A DNA stretch of 64,000 nucleotides from Lineus longissimus (lineage: Eukaryota > Nemertea > Pilidiophora > Heteronemertea > Lineidae), in assembly GCF_910592395.1 (NCBI RefSeq), contig NC_088319.1:11782001-11846000 (forward strand). Direction: 5' to 3'. The notes beneath the pieces were generated by a model. The model searched no databases, was not told where the DNA came from, and worked only from the letters and a program-made list of their open reading frames with translations. The translations under genes and the position numbers were made by a program. This document shows positions 1-11,500 of this stretch, piece by piece. Each line of letters begins with the position of its first letter. Position 1 is the first letter of the stretch.

Positions 1-2020
1 CAACAACATGCCGGTATTTGAAAACACAGGTAGATTCAGCAGCGAATTGCACTCGACGTGGATTCGCTGATTTGTATTTCTAGATGATAACTTGAACACA
101 TCTGAATAGGTTTCTGTAGCTGTCCTGAATAAGTAGAGAAGTCAGTGTTACTCCTCGACATCGTGTCTGCGGGCAAGAATCGCTGTCTATATCCTCTTTC
201 ATGAGACAAGACAGGCGTGTAGGACGTGCGCTGCTGTCTGGCCATTAGCCTATCTCAAAACTTTATATGATCAGTACTTAGTGATAACAGCCTGTTGCTT
301 TTTTCTCATCCAAACAGACCGGCATTCAGCCCGGAGATGAAATAAGACCCTTACCCTACCGCTTTTATCATAACATTCACAATAGCAACAAAAAATAAAC
401 CTTTTTGCTAGGAGAGTAAGCTAATCTTGTAAGGTGGTAAGGCCGGCGAATGAAGAACAGTTTTTCATGTCGTGCTCTTGTCGAGGCAAACGAATTACAC
501 CGAAGACGCCTACTTGATGCGTGGGATGTGTTAGTGGAACTGGGCATTTGTTTCCAAACTTTTCATCCAAAGCCTTTGTTTGGTAGATTTACATTTCTGT
601 CACATGATCGACATGATTATTTTGCCCTCCGAACACATTTTTTTTCAGCTATTATTGAAAACAAAGCAATGTGCTCTCGAGTAATCAGTTCCTTTCTAAC
701 ATTTTTGATAGTTTTGCAATACGTTTTAACGATGAAATTCGGTGGTGTTATCAAGTCCTGCGGAAATTCATTCACGCGACGCCCCACAAATCGTTATTCT
801 TTGTAGTTGCAGGAGGATTGAAATTGATGGAATTTTCAAAATATCGACAATAAAATTGCACGCATATGCTTCGTACTTCGCCGTTCGAAGATCAATTCCG
901 TAAGGGCTTGCACAACTGCCAAGTGAGCGATGCAGCGGTTTATGGAACCTACCTCAGGTTGGAGTAACTTGAGGCAATATTCCAATTGGGGCCTAATCGT
1001 AGTGGCAGGTAAATACGTTCATCCTGCCTTGGAGGAGGAATACTCCCTGGAGAATAACATCTCCAGGTGCAGATCGAGTGCTAAAGAACAGAATAACTTT
1101 TAATGATAATTGTTTGAATTTGTCAAGTAGGAGTTGGCAATTAATTACTATTTGATTTCTCCACTTATGTTGTTTGAAATGGCCAGAAGATTCAAATAAT
1201 TGCTGTTTACCGATACGAATTATTGAACGATGCAGTTTAAACCATATCACACTTACCATATGTATGAAGTATACTGGGAAAAACAAGATAGGTTTTATAG
1301 TGGTGATTATTGGAGAGTCGTGTTACCCGGGGCTGATGCAAATATTTGAACATGTGTTCAATGTATTTCTTCCATTTGACCAATGACATTAGAATACTCT
1401 AGTTTCACCTATCTAAGGTCATTTCTGAATAATGAAGAAACATGAGGTCTATCTTGATACTAGTATAATGCGCATTTTCAGTCGGACACTGGGTTGGCGT
1501 CCAGTTCGATATTTTTTTAGGCATCCCAAGTTACACAAAGTTAACAACTAATCCCAATGATCATCAGTGCAAGATTATGGTTACACCGACCCGCATTAAG
1601 GTCCATACATGCCTAAAGGGCAAACAAACGAAATATCGCAAGTAAAATGTATGAGGTTTTTTGGGACACTCGATATATATATGACTAATTCAGACACACC
1701 TTTTTCTCGACACGACCTCTGACACCAAATGAGCACACTACTTCAGCACTCCCATGCGAAATTAATGCAGAAACCCGTTACCATATAACTCATTATTGCA
1801 AGTCTGCCGAATGATTTCAAATTTTACATAAAAACTTCTTGATTTGTTGAATCATTCCAGCTGTAAGCTGTTGCGAGCTCTCAAATTTCAATGATATTCC
1901 AGGCGTTCGATTAATACATTATTCAAATATGTTCTTTCGGTTATTACACTTTCAAGAACTATTGACACAATTTACGAGAATAAATACAGTTGGCGTCGCC
2001 TTTCTATCTTCCGATCGATC
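1..2020. other. Intergenic, no supported gene
   Basis: I see no gene here. A 118-codon frame at 450-806 (+) is the longest open stretch. It matches no family I know, has no clear splice or promoter context, and is phenylalanine-rich as AT-rich chance frames often are. No RNA gene or clear inverted repeat was seen. Confidence 0.5.
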
Positions 2021-2022
2021 TA

Positions 2023-2149
2023 TAGGGTGGCCTTGAAACGAATTCTCAAAAGGGGCGATTTTTTATCTGGGAACGAGGTTGAGTGATATCGATTCCCCGT
2101 TCAAAATCTGGTTCCCAGGAGAGGACAAGGATGTTTTTGGACCACCCTG
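2023..2149. mobile_element. Mariner-type MITE, 127 bp
   Basis: The left end reads TAGGGTGGCC and the right end, reverse-complemented, CAGGGTGGTCC. A TA dinucleotide flanks each side (2021-2022 and 2150-2151). TA target duplication with CAGGGTG ends is the standard signature of Tc1/mariner-derived non-autonomous elements. The element is far too short to encode a transposase. A shorter relative lies at 40826-40898. Confidence 0.65.
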
Positions 2150-4155
2150 TATATTGCACAACGGATTAATGCTGAAATCACTCAATGTTTTTTTTACAAA
2201 ACAATTACCTTTGTTTTACAAGCGTTCAGTTTACCTTGATTGCGAGAGATAGTAGATATTAGTTGACTACCTGTCCGTGATTTATACCGCTTCTTAAAGG
2301 GGTACGTCGTTCGTGTTTACTCGTTGTCCAGGAAAATAGAAATGCCATTATACACAATGCTGTAGTGCAGTTATTATGCATGCAAATTTGCTGAAACTTG
2401 TTGTTTCTGGTATTTATATATCTGCCTACACAACGGCTTTTTTAAAATCCATATTCAGGAAGTATTTACATAATTTAGAATTTTCAAATTCAATTACAAA
2501 CTTCAAATATGTACCGAACGGCGTAGGCGAACTGTAACTCTTTATGGTATAATTAAAGGTCAAGAGTGCAATATCACTCTCCCATCAGCCTAATTGAATG
2601 ATATATCGATATAGAGCTGACACTCCTCCAACGCACTGCAATAAGGCACAGGTATCGTGAGGTCGACCCAAGTTTGCCGATACCCGATCACGATGGCCCG
2701 TTCGTAGTTCCTTCTGCACCCGAGACAATACCACCAATGAATATTCATAGTCGAGGCCTATCAATAAGACGAGTGCATGTTTTTAACTCTCAAGTACATA
2801 TTTGGAGAGGTATTGAAAAAATATTTGCTGTGGCAAGTCTACAGATATAAAGAAATTATTTGATGAAAAAATTAATTTCGAATTTTGCTAATTTGGTAAT
2901 AGGGGGCGTGTTTTGAGATTTTTCTGCCAGTTGGCTGAAAAGAGTGGAAATATCAATATATATATATATATGTTTATTCGTACTGAGGAAATCTAGTACA
3001 ATTTGAAACAGTAAGCAAGTTAAGAAGATACAGAAAAGAACATTACACTGAATACAGACAAAGCAATGTACAATATACTTAATTGGACATTCTACTAATG
3101 TCCCTGCATCTTTGAGTAATTAACATGACAGACTTTCTCAGTTGTCTGTCCAATTTGTCGATTATCAAAAAATTTCCGTGGTCAACTACCAGTTTACTTT
3201 TCACCATTTACTTGTCCGACTGTCCGGAATATCATATCAAAATTTCAGATTCACAACCCCACGCAGTATTTGATGCGTCGCGGTCAAACATTGTCAATTG
3301 AACTGCTAAAAGGCTTAAAAAACCAGTGGTGGTCTTGCCTCACCCTCGCGCAACCAGTGGTTTTCAATATACTCCACCTCGCAATAGGTTGTGTATGAGG
3401 TAGGAATGAAAAACCTGAATCTCAGCACGCAATTCCAAATCCATTAGTAGTCTTCCTTAAAAATAAATTACTTGAACAAATTGAAAGAAATTGAAACGAA
3501 TTAACAAATTAAACTAAACAAATAGAAAACATGTGGAACATGTATCTTCTTTTCGAACACGTCGCTGGGTCTGAAGAGTATCAAAGGTACATGTAATAAA
3601 TGAGTAGACTGAACGCCAACCGGACTGAATTCATCAGGAATCTCAATGATATATATGATCGAAATGCTGACAGAAAGTCACCAGTTGTGTTGTTGCGGGA
3701 TAGAGAGGAAAACAGACCTTTGAATGCTGACCTGGGTATTATAACGCAGTCACTCACTATCACGATCGGTAATGTTCCGCTATTTTAAGAACGAAACAAC
3801 GTAATTGTGGCCCAATTTCTAACTTCTGAGACGGTTCTCCCGCTTCAGAATATGTCAACAGGAAATTAAGAATTCAGCCGTAACTTCTGCAGGAAATACC
3901 TCACATTATTCTGAGCATTCTTTGCTCTATCTTTGCAGATTCTGCATGATGGAATAAGCGTGAAAGGAGTACTTTTGGTAAGTTTTGCTGTGTTTGTGCT
4001 TAGCGCAGTCGTCATCGAAAGTATAGGTATAGCGGAACAAAGACCATGGGCTCGTGTCATTTGTGGAGTTTCAACTCCGAGAATACAAATCCTAAACTAT
4101 TCCAAGCAATACGAGGTTTGAAGCATCTCGGTGTTACATCCATATACACTAGTGT
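2150..4155. other. Intergenic with one dispersed repeat
   Basis: No supported gene. About 2326-2416 resembles 45381-45462: both share a block beginning near GGAAAATAGAAATGC and continuing through GTGCTGTAGTGCAGTTA-like sequence, so it is a dispersed repeat. A short AT microsatellite lies near 2955-2972. Frames at 3600-3788 and 3933-4121 are unrecognised; the second is hydrophobic but has no supporting splice model. Confidence 0.45.
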
Positions 4156-4526
4156 AATAGCATTCCGCGAAGTTACTATTTATAGCTCACAAGGTCATTT
4201 GCATAAGATATTGATGACGTTTTAGTCACGTGACAGTCGGACATCGACACTTATTTCTACGCATTTGAGCTTATTTCAAAGTCAATTATCTTTGACCCTG
4301 CATTGTTTTTAGCATGAATGATACCATAGAGTCAGAGAGAGAAATATTCAGAACAATTATGTGGTATTTCCAACACTCGGACATGTGCCAGATTGAATCT
4401 AACTGCCCTAGTTAGAAAGCCTGAATCCATTACGAAACCGCATGTTTGTCCGACATTGCCTGTAATTCAGCGATGAGGAAATAGAGGGCAGCAGCTGCAG
4501 TGACGTCATCTTCGCGGAATGCTATT
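4156..4526. mobile_element. 371-bp MITE, copy 1 of 3
   Basis: The ends are a perfect inverted repeat, AATAGCATTCCGCGA, extended to 17 bp in this copy. The other copies are at 52917-53287 and 60475-60845; all three are exactly 371 bp. By eye they differ by only a few substitutions, which suggests recent activity. The interior has no coding frame. It carries a CACGTG E-box and, near the right end, a TGACGTCA palindrome. No target-site duplication is clear, so I do not assign a superfamily. Confidence 0.85.
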
Positions 4527-4675
4527 CGAAATCAGTATGAACTATGTGTAATTATTGTGGTGAATAACATTTCTCTACATATGAGAGTACATGAATATTG
4601 CACCACGAGCAATGGAAAGTTCAATACTAGAAATTATTGTCAGGTAAAGAAATCTTTGCAAAATCCCCGTGTTAT

Positions 4676-4810
4676 AATATTGTGCGATGGCCATTATGAC
4701 GTCATGACGGTTGGAATAACGGGTAAATTCTTTCACGAGGCTTTCCCTTGCTTATTTCCAATGTTATATTGTACAATGGCACTTATGACGTCATCGTGGT
4801 TGGAATAACC
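4676..4810. repeat. 89-bp tandem duplication containing CRE palindromes
   Basis: Two similar blocks about 89 bp apart (near 4676-4721 and 4765-4810) share an ATATTGT start, TTATGACGTCAT-like centres and GGTTGGAATAAC. Each includes one TGACGTCA palindrome, the consensus for CREB/ATF-type bZIP factors. They lie 150 bp right of the first 371-bp MITE. No gene is nearby. Confidence 0.55.
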
Positions 4811-5230
4811 GATTATTTCCTCAGAATTATAGCAGCACAAACTCAAGAAACGCGTGTTTGGCGTTTCCTTAAAAAGGAAGTATGATTACGAGGCAAAGGT
4901 CAGTACCTCGTTACGACAGATTCGAATTGAACGAGAAACAAAAAAACTATTAGCCATCAGCCATCAGCCGTCAGCTTAGCAATGGCATCAAAACTGCTCC
5001 CATACCTGCCAAAATGTCTCTCTCTCCCTCTTCTTGCATTATTTACCATGCTTGCTCTGCTCAACCCAATTAATAAACTGTCAACACGTGTCTGCAGAGT
5101 CAAAAAAGTAGAACGGATTCCGGACTGTGGTTTGTGTTCCATTCCAAACAGCGGACATCGCCTCAGAGAGTAAACATCCAGTCATGTTAGTTTGATTCAT
5201 CTGCAAAGTTCCCATTCTCGCTGCGCAATA

Positions 5231-5407
5231 CAGTAGAACTTCACATCAAAGACACTCTCGGGACAGACAAGTGCTGTCGAAAATAGAGAGGTGTTCTGAT
5301 TAGAGAGGTCAAATTTAATGGAAACAACCAATCTGGGGCCTAAACTAGTGTCCTTTATAGAAAAGTTATCCATAACAGGGAGGTGTCCGCTAAGGGAGGT
5401 TCCACTG
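5231..5407. mobile_element. CAGTRGAAC-ended MITE, copy A
   Basis: The left end reads CAGTAGAACTTC and the right end, reverse-complemented, CAGTGGAACCTC; TA precedes the left end. The internal sequence (GACAAGTGCTGTC, GATTAGAGAGGTC) recurs at about 35750-35928, 46467-46625 and, inverted, 40430-40545, so it is a dispersed family. TA flanking and CAGT ends would suit a pogo/Tigger-type relative, but that assignment is inference. Confidence 0.6.
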
Positions 5408-7536
5408 TTATCATACTCGAGATTTTATGGATTCATTAGTAGATTTTGTAAACTCAAGCACGGTGCTTTTGCATGTAGTTTGCAAAATAACGTTAAATGA
5501 AGAAAAATCTTTTTTGCAGAAATCTGAGGAAAAAAAATTGATTCGTCATTCTTTGATAAAAAATCTTTCCACTACAACGAATATAGAAATGAAAATCATC
5601 TTCAATCCGTAACTTCCTGCATTGATAATCAAATTAGCGATTTATATCAGTGAATGGTAAAGAAACGTAATCTTATTGCTCGGCATTTGAATTATTTGAG
5701 AGTGGTTAGTGTTTTACATGATTTCTTCAGATAACGATATGAAAGGACGTAACCATCGCTTTCTTTGATTCGAAATAAAAAGACGATGCTCTCTTGCTTT
5801 TTCGCTTTTTCGTTTAATTGGAAAGAAGGATTATTTTATGCAAAGGGCATTGTAGCCCGGGTTGCCTTCACGACTAAATCGCGAAAAGCTGGTTGTGGTT
5901 TTGAAAATGATGTGGTCATGGTTTGAGTCTGTGTGGTTTACTGGTTGCCGTAGTCGAGTCACGTGTTTCCGTTTACTACTTCCGTAGACGCAAAACATTA
6001 TCTTCTGATTGAAGAGGGTATTTTCTCTGACTCGCTGTGCAAGAGCATTCAGAGCCCTCTTTGAAAAAATGCATTAGACAACGGCTTCGGTTGATGGCCA
6101 TAAAGACATGACGTTAGGTTAAAGGTGCACAATCATGAAGATGAAATTCTTGTTCTGTTTGTATCATGAGCCCGTTTCCCGAGGGCAAGGATTTCTTTCT
6201 ATGCCTGCATGAGAAAAGATTGACCAATCGAGTAGAGCTTAATGCCCCTCTTTCAATGAATTATCATCAAACCGACATACCTTTACCGGCCAATTCTCGA
6301 GAAAAAATGGATACGAAATTAGTCGCTGATGAAAACGTTATTAAATCCGTGATGGCATGGTCAAATATTATCCGCTCGAAAAATGTTGACTTAATTTCCG
6401 CATTTTTTCCTTGGTATGCTGCTGAGTTAGCAGGTTCCTTCAAGCCGCTAAAGCACTGATACACTTTGAAGCTTTGTGCATGCTGAAGCAGTTCTACTTG
6501 GAATTTATATGGGAATTCCTCGCGCCCAAAATAAAATAAATCACAACTGATATCATGAAATATTAGTTATTAGTCAAAGGCGACTTGGTTTAATTAACAC
6601 TTAATGTGGATGGCCTGTCGACTATTTTCAAATTTATTTAATATCAATATGAAATTCATAACCTGATGATATAATTTTGGTCCATAACTTATCGGAATGT
6701 ACTCCCTTCGTGCTCAATATTGACATGGTTGGGGCGAAGTAATTGAAAGTCTTAATCTGCAGGAGGCAAAGTTGGGTCGGTATCCGGCATTTTCAATAAC
6801 GTCCAGAGAAAAAAAGTTTGAATTCTTAGAAGTTGTTTTTGATATTATTTCACCAAAGAATAATCGTGGATGTTACTGTTCTTGTAGTTATTTATCTATC
6901 TTTTCGTCTTTCTCTGCTATAAGCAAACTGGCATCATGAGGAAAAAAGGCCCTTTGGCAAATGAGATCGCCAACATCATTGAACTGATGTAGCCAAAACA
7001 GATTATTTGAAGTGAATGTTCGCAAATATCGAAACGAATATTGGTACCTCCAAACATATATTGATCATTGGTATTAGCCGTTAATTCTATGTTGGCTGAT
7101 TCTTACGTTAAATAGCGCCACTCCAGACCCAGTAATCACTGCACTCAATAACGAAATGGGCGCAGCGGTCGGGCAGCATGACTCGTTTTCCTAAACGTCT
7201 CAACTTCGCTATCGTGACAGTTTGATTGCGCTCCAATTCTAATCAGCCTCTATTGTGACATGATGGCCTAATATCTGCTCGTTTGCATTGCTTCTCCTTT
7301 TTGCTTGATTACGGTTAACCCGTGCATGAACTGAAAGTCCAAAGGGCCGTTTTTTAACTTTTTGGTCCTGGAGGGGGAGTCAATAGGCTCACAGGGATGA
7401 TGTCGGGGTGGAGAACACCACCTGCATGAAAAACACATTTTCGGAGACGCCCGGGGCAGTAGCCGGATCAGCCATATCATCAGCGTTATCCCAATCCACA
7501 TCGTTGCACATTTTTATCCGCAAGACTTTGACATTG
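5408..7536. other. Intergenic, nothing recognised
   Basis: No supported gene or repeat. The 97-codon frame at 6166-6459 (+) matches nothing I know. AT-rich background. Confidence 0.45.
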
Positions 7537-7545
7537 CTATAAACC

Positions 7546-8492
7546 GGGTGTCTATAAACCGAAGACCAAAGACCGAAGACCGAAGATCGAAGATGGAAGA
7601 CCCCCCCAAAACTATAAAACGAAGATCCCCCCAACTATAAAAGGAAGACCCTGATGTCAACTATAAAACGAAGATCCCCCCAACTATAAAAGGAAGACCC
7701 TGATGTCAACTATAAAACGAAGATCCCCCCAACTATAAAAGGAAGACCCTAATGTCAACTATAAAACGAAGATCCCCCCAACTATAAAAGGAAGACCCTG
7801 ATGTCAACTATAAAACGAAGATCCCCCCCAACTATAAAAGGAAGACCCTAATGTCAACTATAAAACGAAGATCCCCCCATCTATAAAAGGAAGACCCTGG
7901 TGGTTTTAGACCCTCAAGTTCAGTTACTGCAGACTTGCACGTCATAACACGTGACTGAGCATCTGTATTTCAACAAGCAAGCTAGCCTGAGTGCGGCGTA
8001 GTGACATAGGAGATCAGATCATACACACACATGCACATAGAAACAGCTTCTGGACGAAGCTGAGGGCTGGCTATGATGAGTACAGTGAGAAACTAGGTCA
8101 TATTGGAGCACGGCTGCATGGTAACAGGTACGGGGCTCCCCGCCTTATGTAAACTGTGCCACTAAGCTGCTAAGGCTAGACACGACTGGTGTAGTACCCG
8201 GTACACTTACTTTCTCAAATCATTAATGTAGCATGGACCGAAAATGAAAACAAACTGTGCAGTAACTGAACATGAGAATGAAAACCATCAGGGTCTTCCT
8301 TTTATAGATGGGGGGATCTTCGTTTTATAGTTGACATTAGGGTCTTCCTTTTATAGTTGGGGGATCTTCGTTTTATAGTTGACATCAGGGTCTTCCTTTT
8401 ATAGTTGGGGGGATCTTCGTTTTATAGTTTTGGGGGGTCTTCCATCTTCGATCTTCGGTCTTCGGTCTTTGGTCTTCGGTTTATAGACACCC
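7546..8492. mobile_element. 947-bp foldback element with tandem-repeat arms
   Basis: The two ends are inverted copies starting GGGTGTCTATAAACCG. The left arm (7546 to about 7933) contains six units of ~49 bp built from AACTATAAAACGAAGATC and AACTATAAAAGGAAGACC blocks. The right arm (about 8262-8492) has three such units in inverse orientation. The spacer of ~330 bp has no coding frame. CTATAAACC flanks both ends (7537-7545 and 8493-8501), a candidate 9-bp target duplication; the same word also occurs just inside the terminus, so it could be coincidental. Long arms, GGG/CCC termini and a 9-bp duplication would suit a Mutator-like non-autonomous element. A transcript could fold into a long hairpin. 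Confidence 0.8.
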
Positions 8493-8501
8493 CTATAAAC
8501 C

Positions 8502-11500
8502 TTTAAATTTCCATCCTCGTATAACCAGGAGTTTTCAATACACCCCGACTTCAGATATTCTTTGCATATGACGGAGGAATTTAAAAACCTGAATCACACC
8601 GTGCACCTTGGGATTTTAAGACTATTTTTCCTCCCTTCTGATGCTTACCTTCACATCAACGGATAGAATGCCAATGGAACAAAGGATTGTATTATGCGCT
8701 TTAATCTCTAAGCTACTGACGGTCATTGGCTCTATTGAACCACATACCATAAGCCGTCGGAATACTATAGGGCCGGACGCTTTTTCCAGGGGACATTTTC
8801 TTCTCCTACACCGGCTTATTCAGCTACATAGAATTCGATCTGTAATCACTCTGACGCGTTCATTCTATCTCCTCGTCGCGAATTGTTAAAGTTTTCTTTT
8901 GCTCTAAACATCTCCTATAGGGAATACATCCATATAAAGAACCCTAAGTCATCGTTTGATCTTTGACTTTCGATTTTTCCTTACAGCTGAGCTTACAGGT
9001 GCATCTTCCTTCCGTATGTCAGTGTGACCTTGTGCAAATAATCGAAGGCAAACATGACATATGTTCTTACCGCTGGCCATGGACCCTTCAAATATCGGTA
9101 TCTGGCTAATGCGTATTCCAAATAGGTTTCATTGTGACATCCTGGCCCTCGCCTGCTATCTGCCGCAACTTTGCATCTTCTATCGGTTTTTCCCCTCGGC
9201 TACGAAATAATTGCTTCCTTCTTCGATATACTGGTGAAAATTTATCACTTTTGCGGTGATATTTCCGCTTGAACACCTGTTGTGCTCGGTGAAGGTGGTA
9301 CTGCATCGCTTTAGATCATCTCGACAAATGCTACAGGAGCAGCACACAGCAAAAGAAATTGAACAACGTTCATTGTTCAATGTTGTGATTTATAGCGAAC
9401 ATCGAACTCGTTGCTCAACAGGGAGTTTTCCTGCAATCATGTCTAATCAGCGTGTCTCGGTGTCGTATAATATACGCACAGTACCCGTCTCAGCTGCCTG
9501 CGATAATAATCGCTATTCTGTGCGACAAAAAGGTTTCCCGTCTGTGAGTAAAATAGGTCAACGCTGGGTTCACCGACTGGCGACGACAAACGCAAACGAG
9601 TTGCATTATTGTTGCAAACGTCGATTTAAATCGCAGGAATTTCGCAAAAGAGAAATTTAAAGCGCTGCTGTCTGCTATTCGATTCGCATGCGAAGATAAC
9701 TGCTCTTTTGCGGTTGTTATCGAAGGTACAAGCAATAACGAATTAAATAGGCAATCAATGCGACTTGCGATCAACAATAAATCCACCGATCGCCGGATTT
9801 ACCCCACAGTTTAGAGATCATTATCGCTTGTTTGCGCGGCGCTTGAAAAGCACATGTTCTTCCTTTTGAATAAGGGGGGTCTACTCCCTAATGTCTCGGA
9901 GAGCAATGTTAATTTTTATTGAAAGTTTGACCTCCAAACAACAAACTGCAGAACTGAACTCGTGACGTAATTAAGTCGTCTGTGACCCATGTAGGCCTAT
10001 ATGTAAGCGACCCGAACTCGGAACGCGCCAAGTCGCATGAGTGCGTTGTGTGTGACCTAAGCGGCCTGAGCTCAAATCGCGCAAAATACCACCTTTGCTT
10101 GCAAAACTTCTCGATAATGCTAACAACACAAATTGCATGCCATTAATTATTGCACAATTTATCTCCGTCTGGGTGATTTATTGCTGGTAGTTTATCAACT
10201 GACTGAGATTGATGCCATTCCTAGGATGCTAAGTGACGAACATTAGTTATAGCTTCCGACGCGGTTATCGAATATGGCAAATCCGTTTTATAATTTTTTA
10301 TATATCAATATGACATATGATGCCATCAATAATCAAGATGTATGAGACATGAAAAAAACTGTTCAAAACAGTTTTCGTCAAAAAGTCATCACATGAACCG
10401 TTTCACTACCCGGCTGCAGCATTTTTGAAGTGTACTGTACCCTCGCCAGCACCCCGTATAAACCGGACTGCCTAGATCCCAACATGGCCTAGGAAAAGTG
10501 AATTCATTTCATGATTGTAGATAAACCAAATCGTAGGGACGTGGTATGAATTGTTTCCATCTGCAGGTGTATAACCAACCAAAGACTTTTAGGGAATGTC
10601 ACTGAATGATAGAATAGAACTTGGGGAAAATTTAGTAGTACGGATTTACTGCGGGCCAGTTGTGCGCAGTATTCGGACCCGTATATACCGGTTGTGGTAG
10701 AAAAAGAGTTAACGACTATTTGACTTGCCGTGTCTTCTCACAATATAGTGGCATTAAGCATGATGAATGCGTTTTGCGCATGTCATTTTATCTATGCGCC
10801 GGTTTTCCGACAATATCGAGGTAAATCAAATTATGTCGGGAAAATATTTACTTGGTGTAAATCACCTCAAACCTGAAGAAAAATACCTCCATCTAATGTC
10901 GTTGGTCGGTGCAGCCATATACATCTCGTAAAAATGGTAAGTGCAAGATAGCACAGGACCAAAATTATCACCATTCTCGCTGAAGTTGATTTTCCCATTA
11001 ACGTGCCCCACAAGGAAACAATGACTGACGGACCCCCAAAAATCGCTCTATTTGAGTCACCAAATCGTTAGGTCGCCATTATATTCGATTTGAAGTTCCC
11101 TAAATGGTTGGCAGACGGTTGAATTTGATTCGCCAAAGTGGTTGAGTCATCGCTTTGCGAAGTGTCGCAACGATACCCAGATGTGTAACTGCATGATTTG
11201 AAAGATTCATTCGGATCTCTCCTTCAAAAAAGAACAAGATTGATGATTCGGCAATTGAAACTAAATTGTATGACAGCTCTCTTGAGGCTCATTCATTTGA
11301 TATCGCCTAATTAAATTGCGCATTGGTAATTAGTGCGTAATTAGCTTCTTCAAGTTCGCCGTAATTCATATGAAAAAGATCGAACAGATAAAGTATTGAA
11401 GATTGGGCTGCGTTAACCATTTGAGACTATTGGAAGAAACGCTTGCGCACGTACATACCTTGAAGTTGAAACCCTATTGCAAACGTTATACGTTCCTGTT

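Noticed and set aside
450-806. 118-codon frame near the left edge
   Set aside because: No family resemblance, no splice or promoter context, F-rich composition of chance frames in AT-rich DNA.
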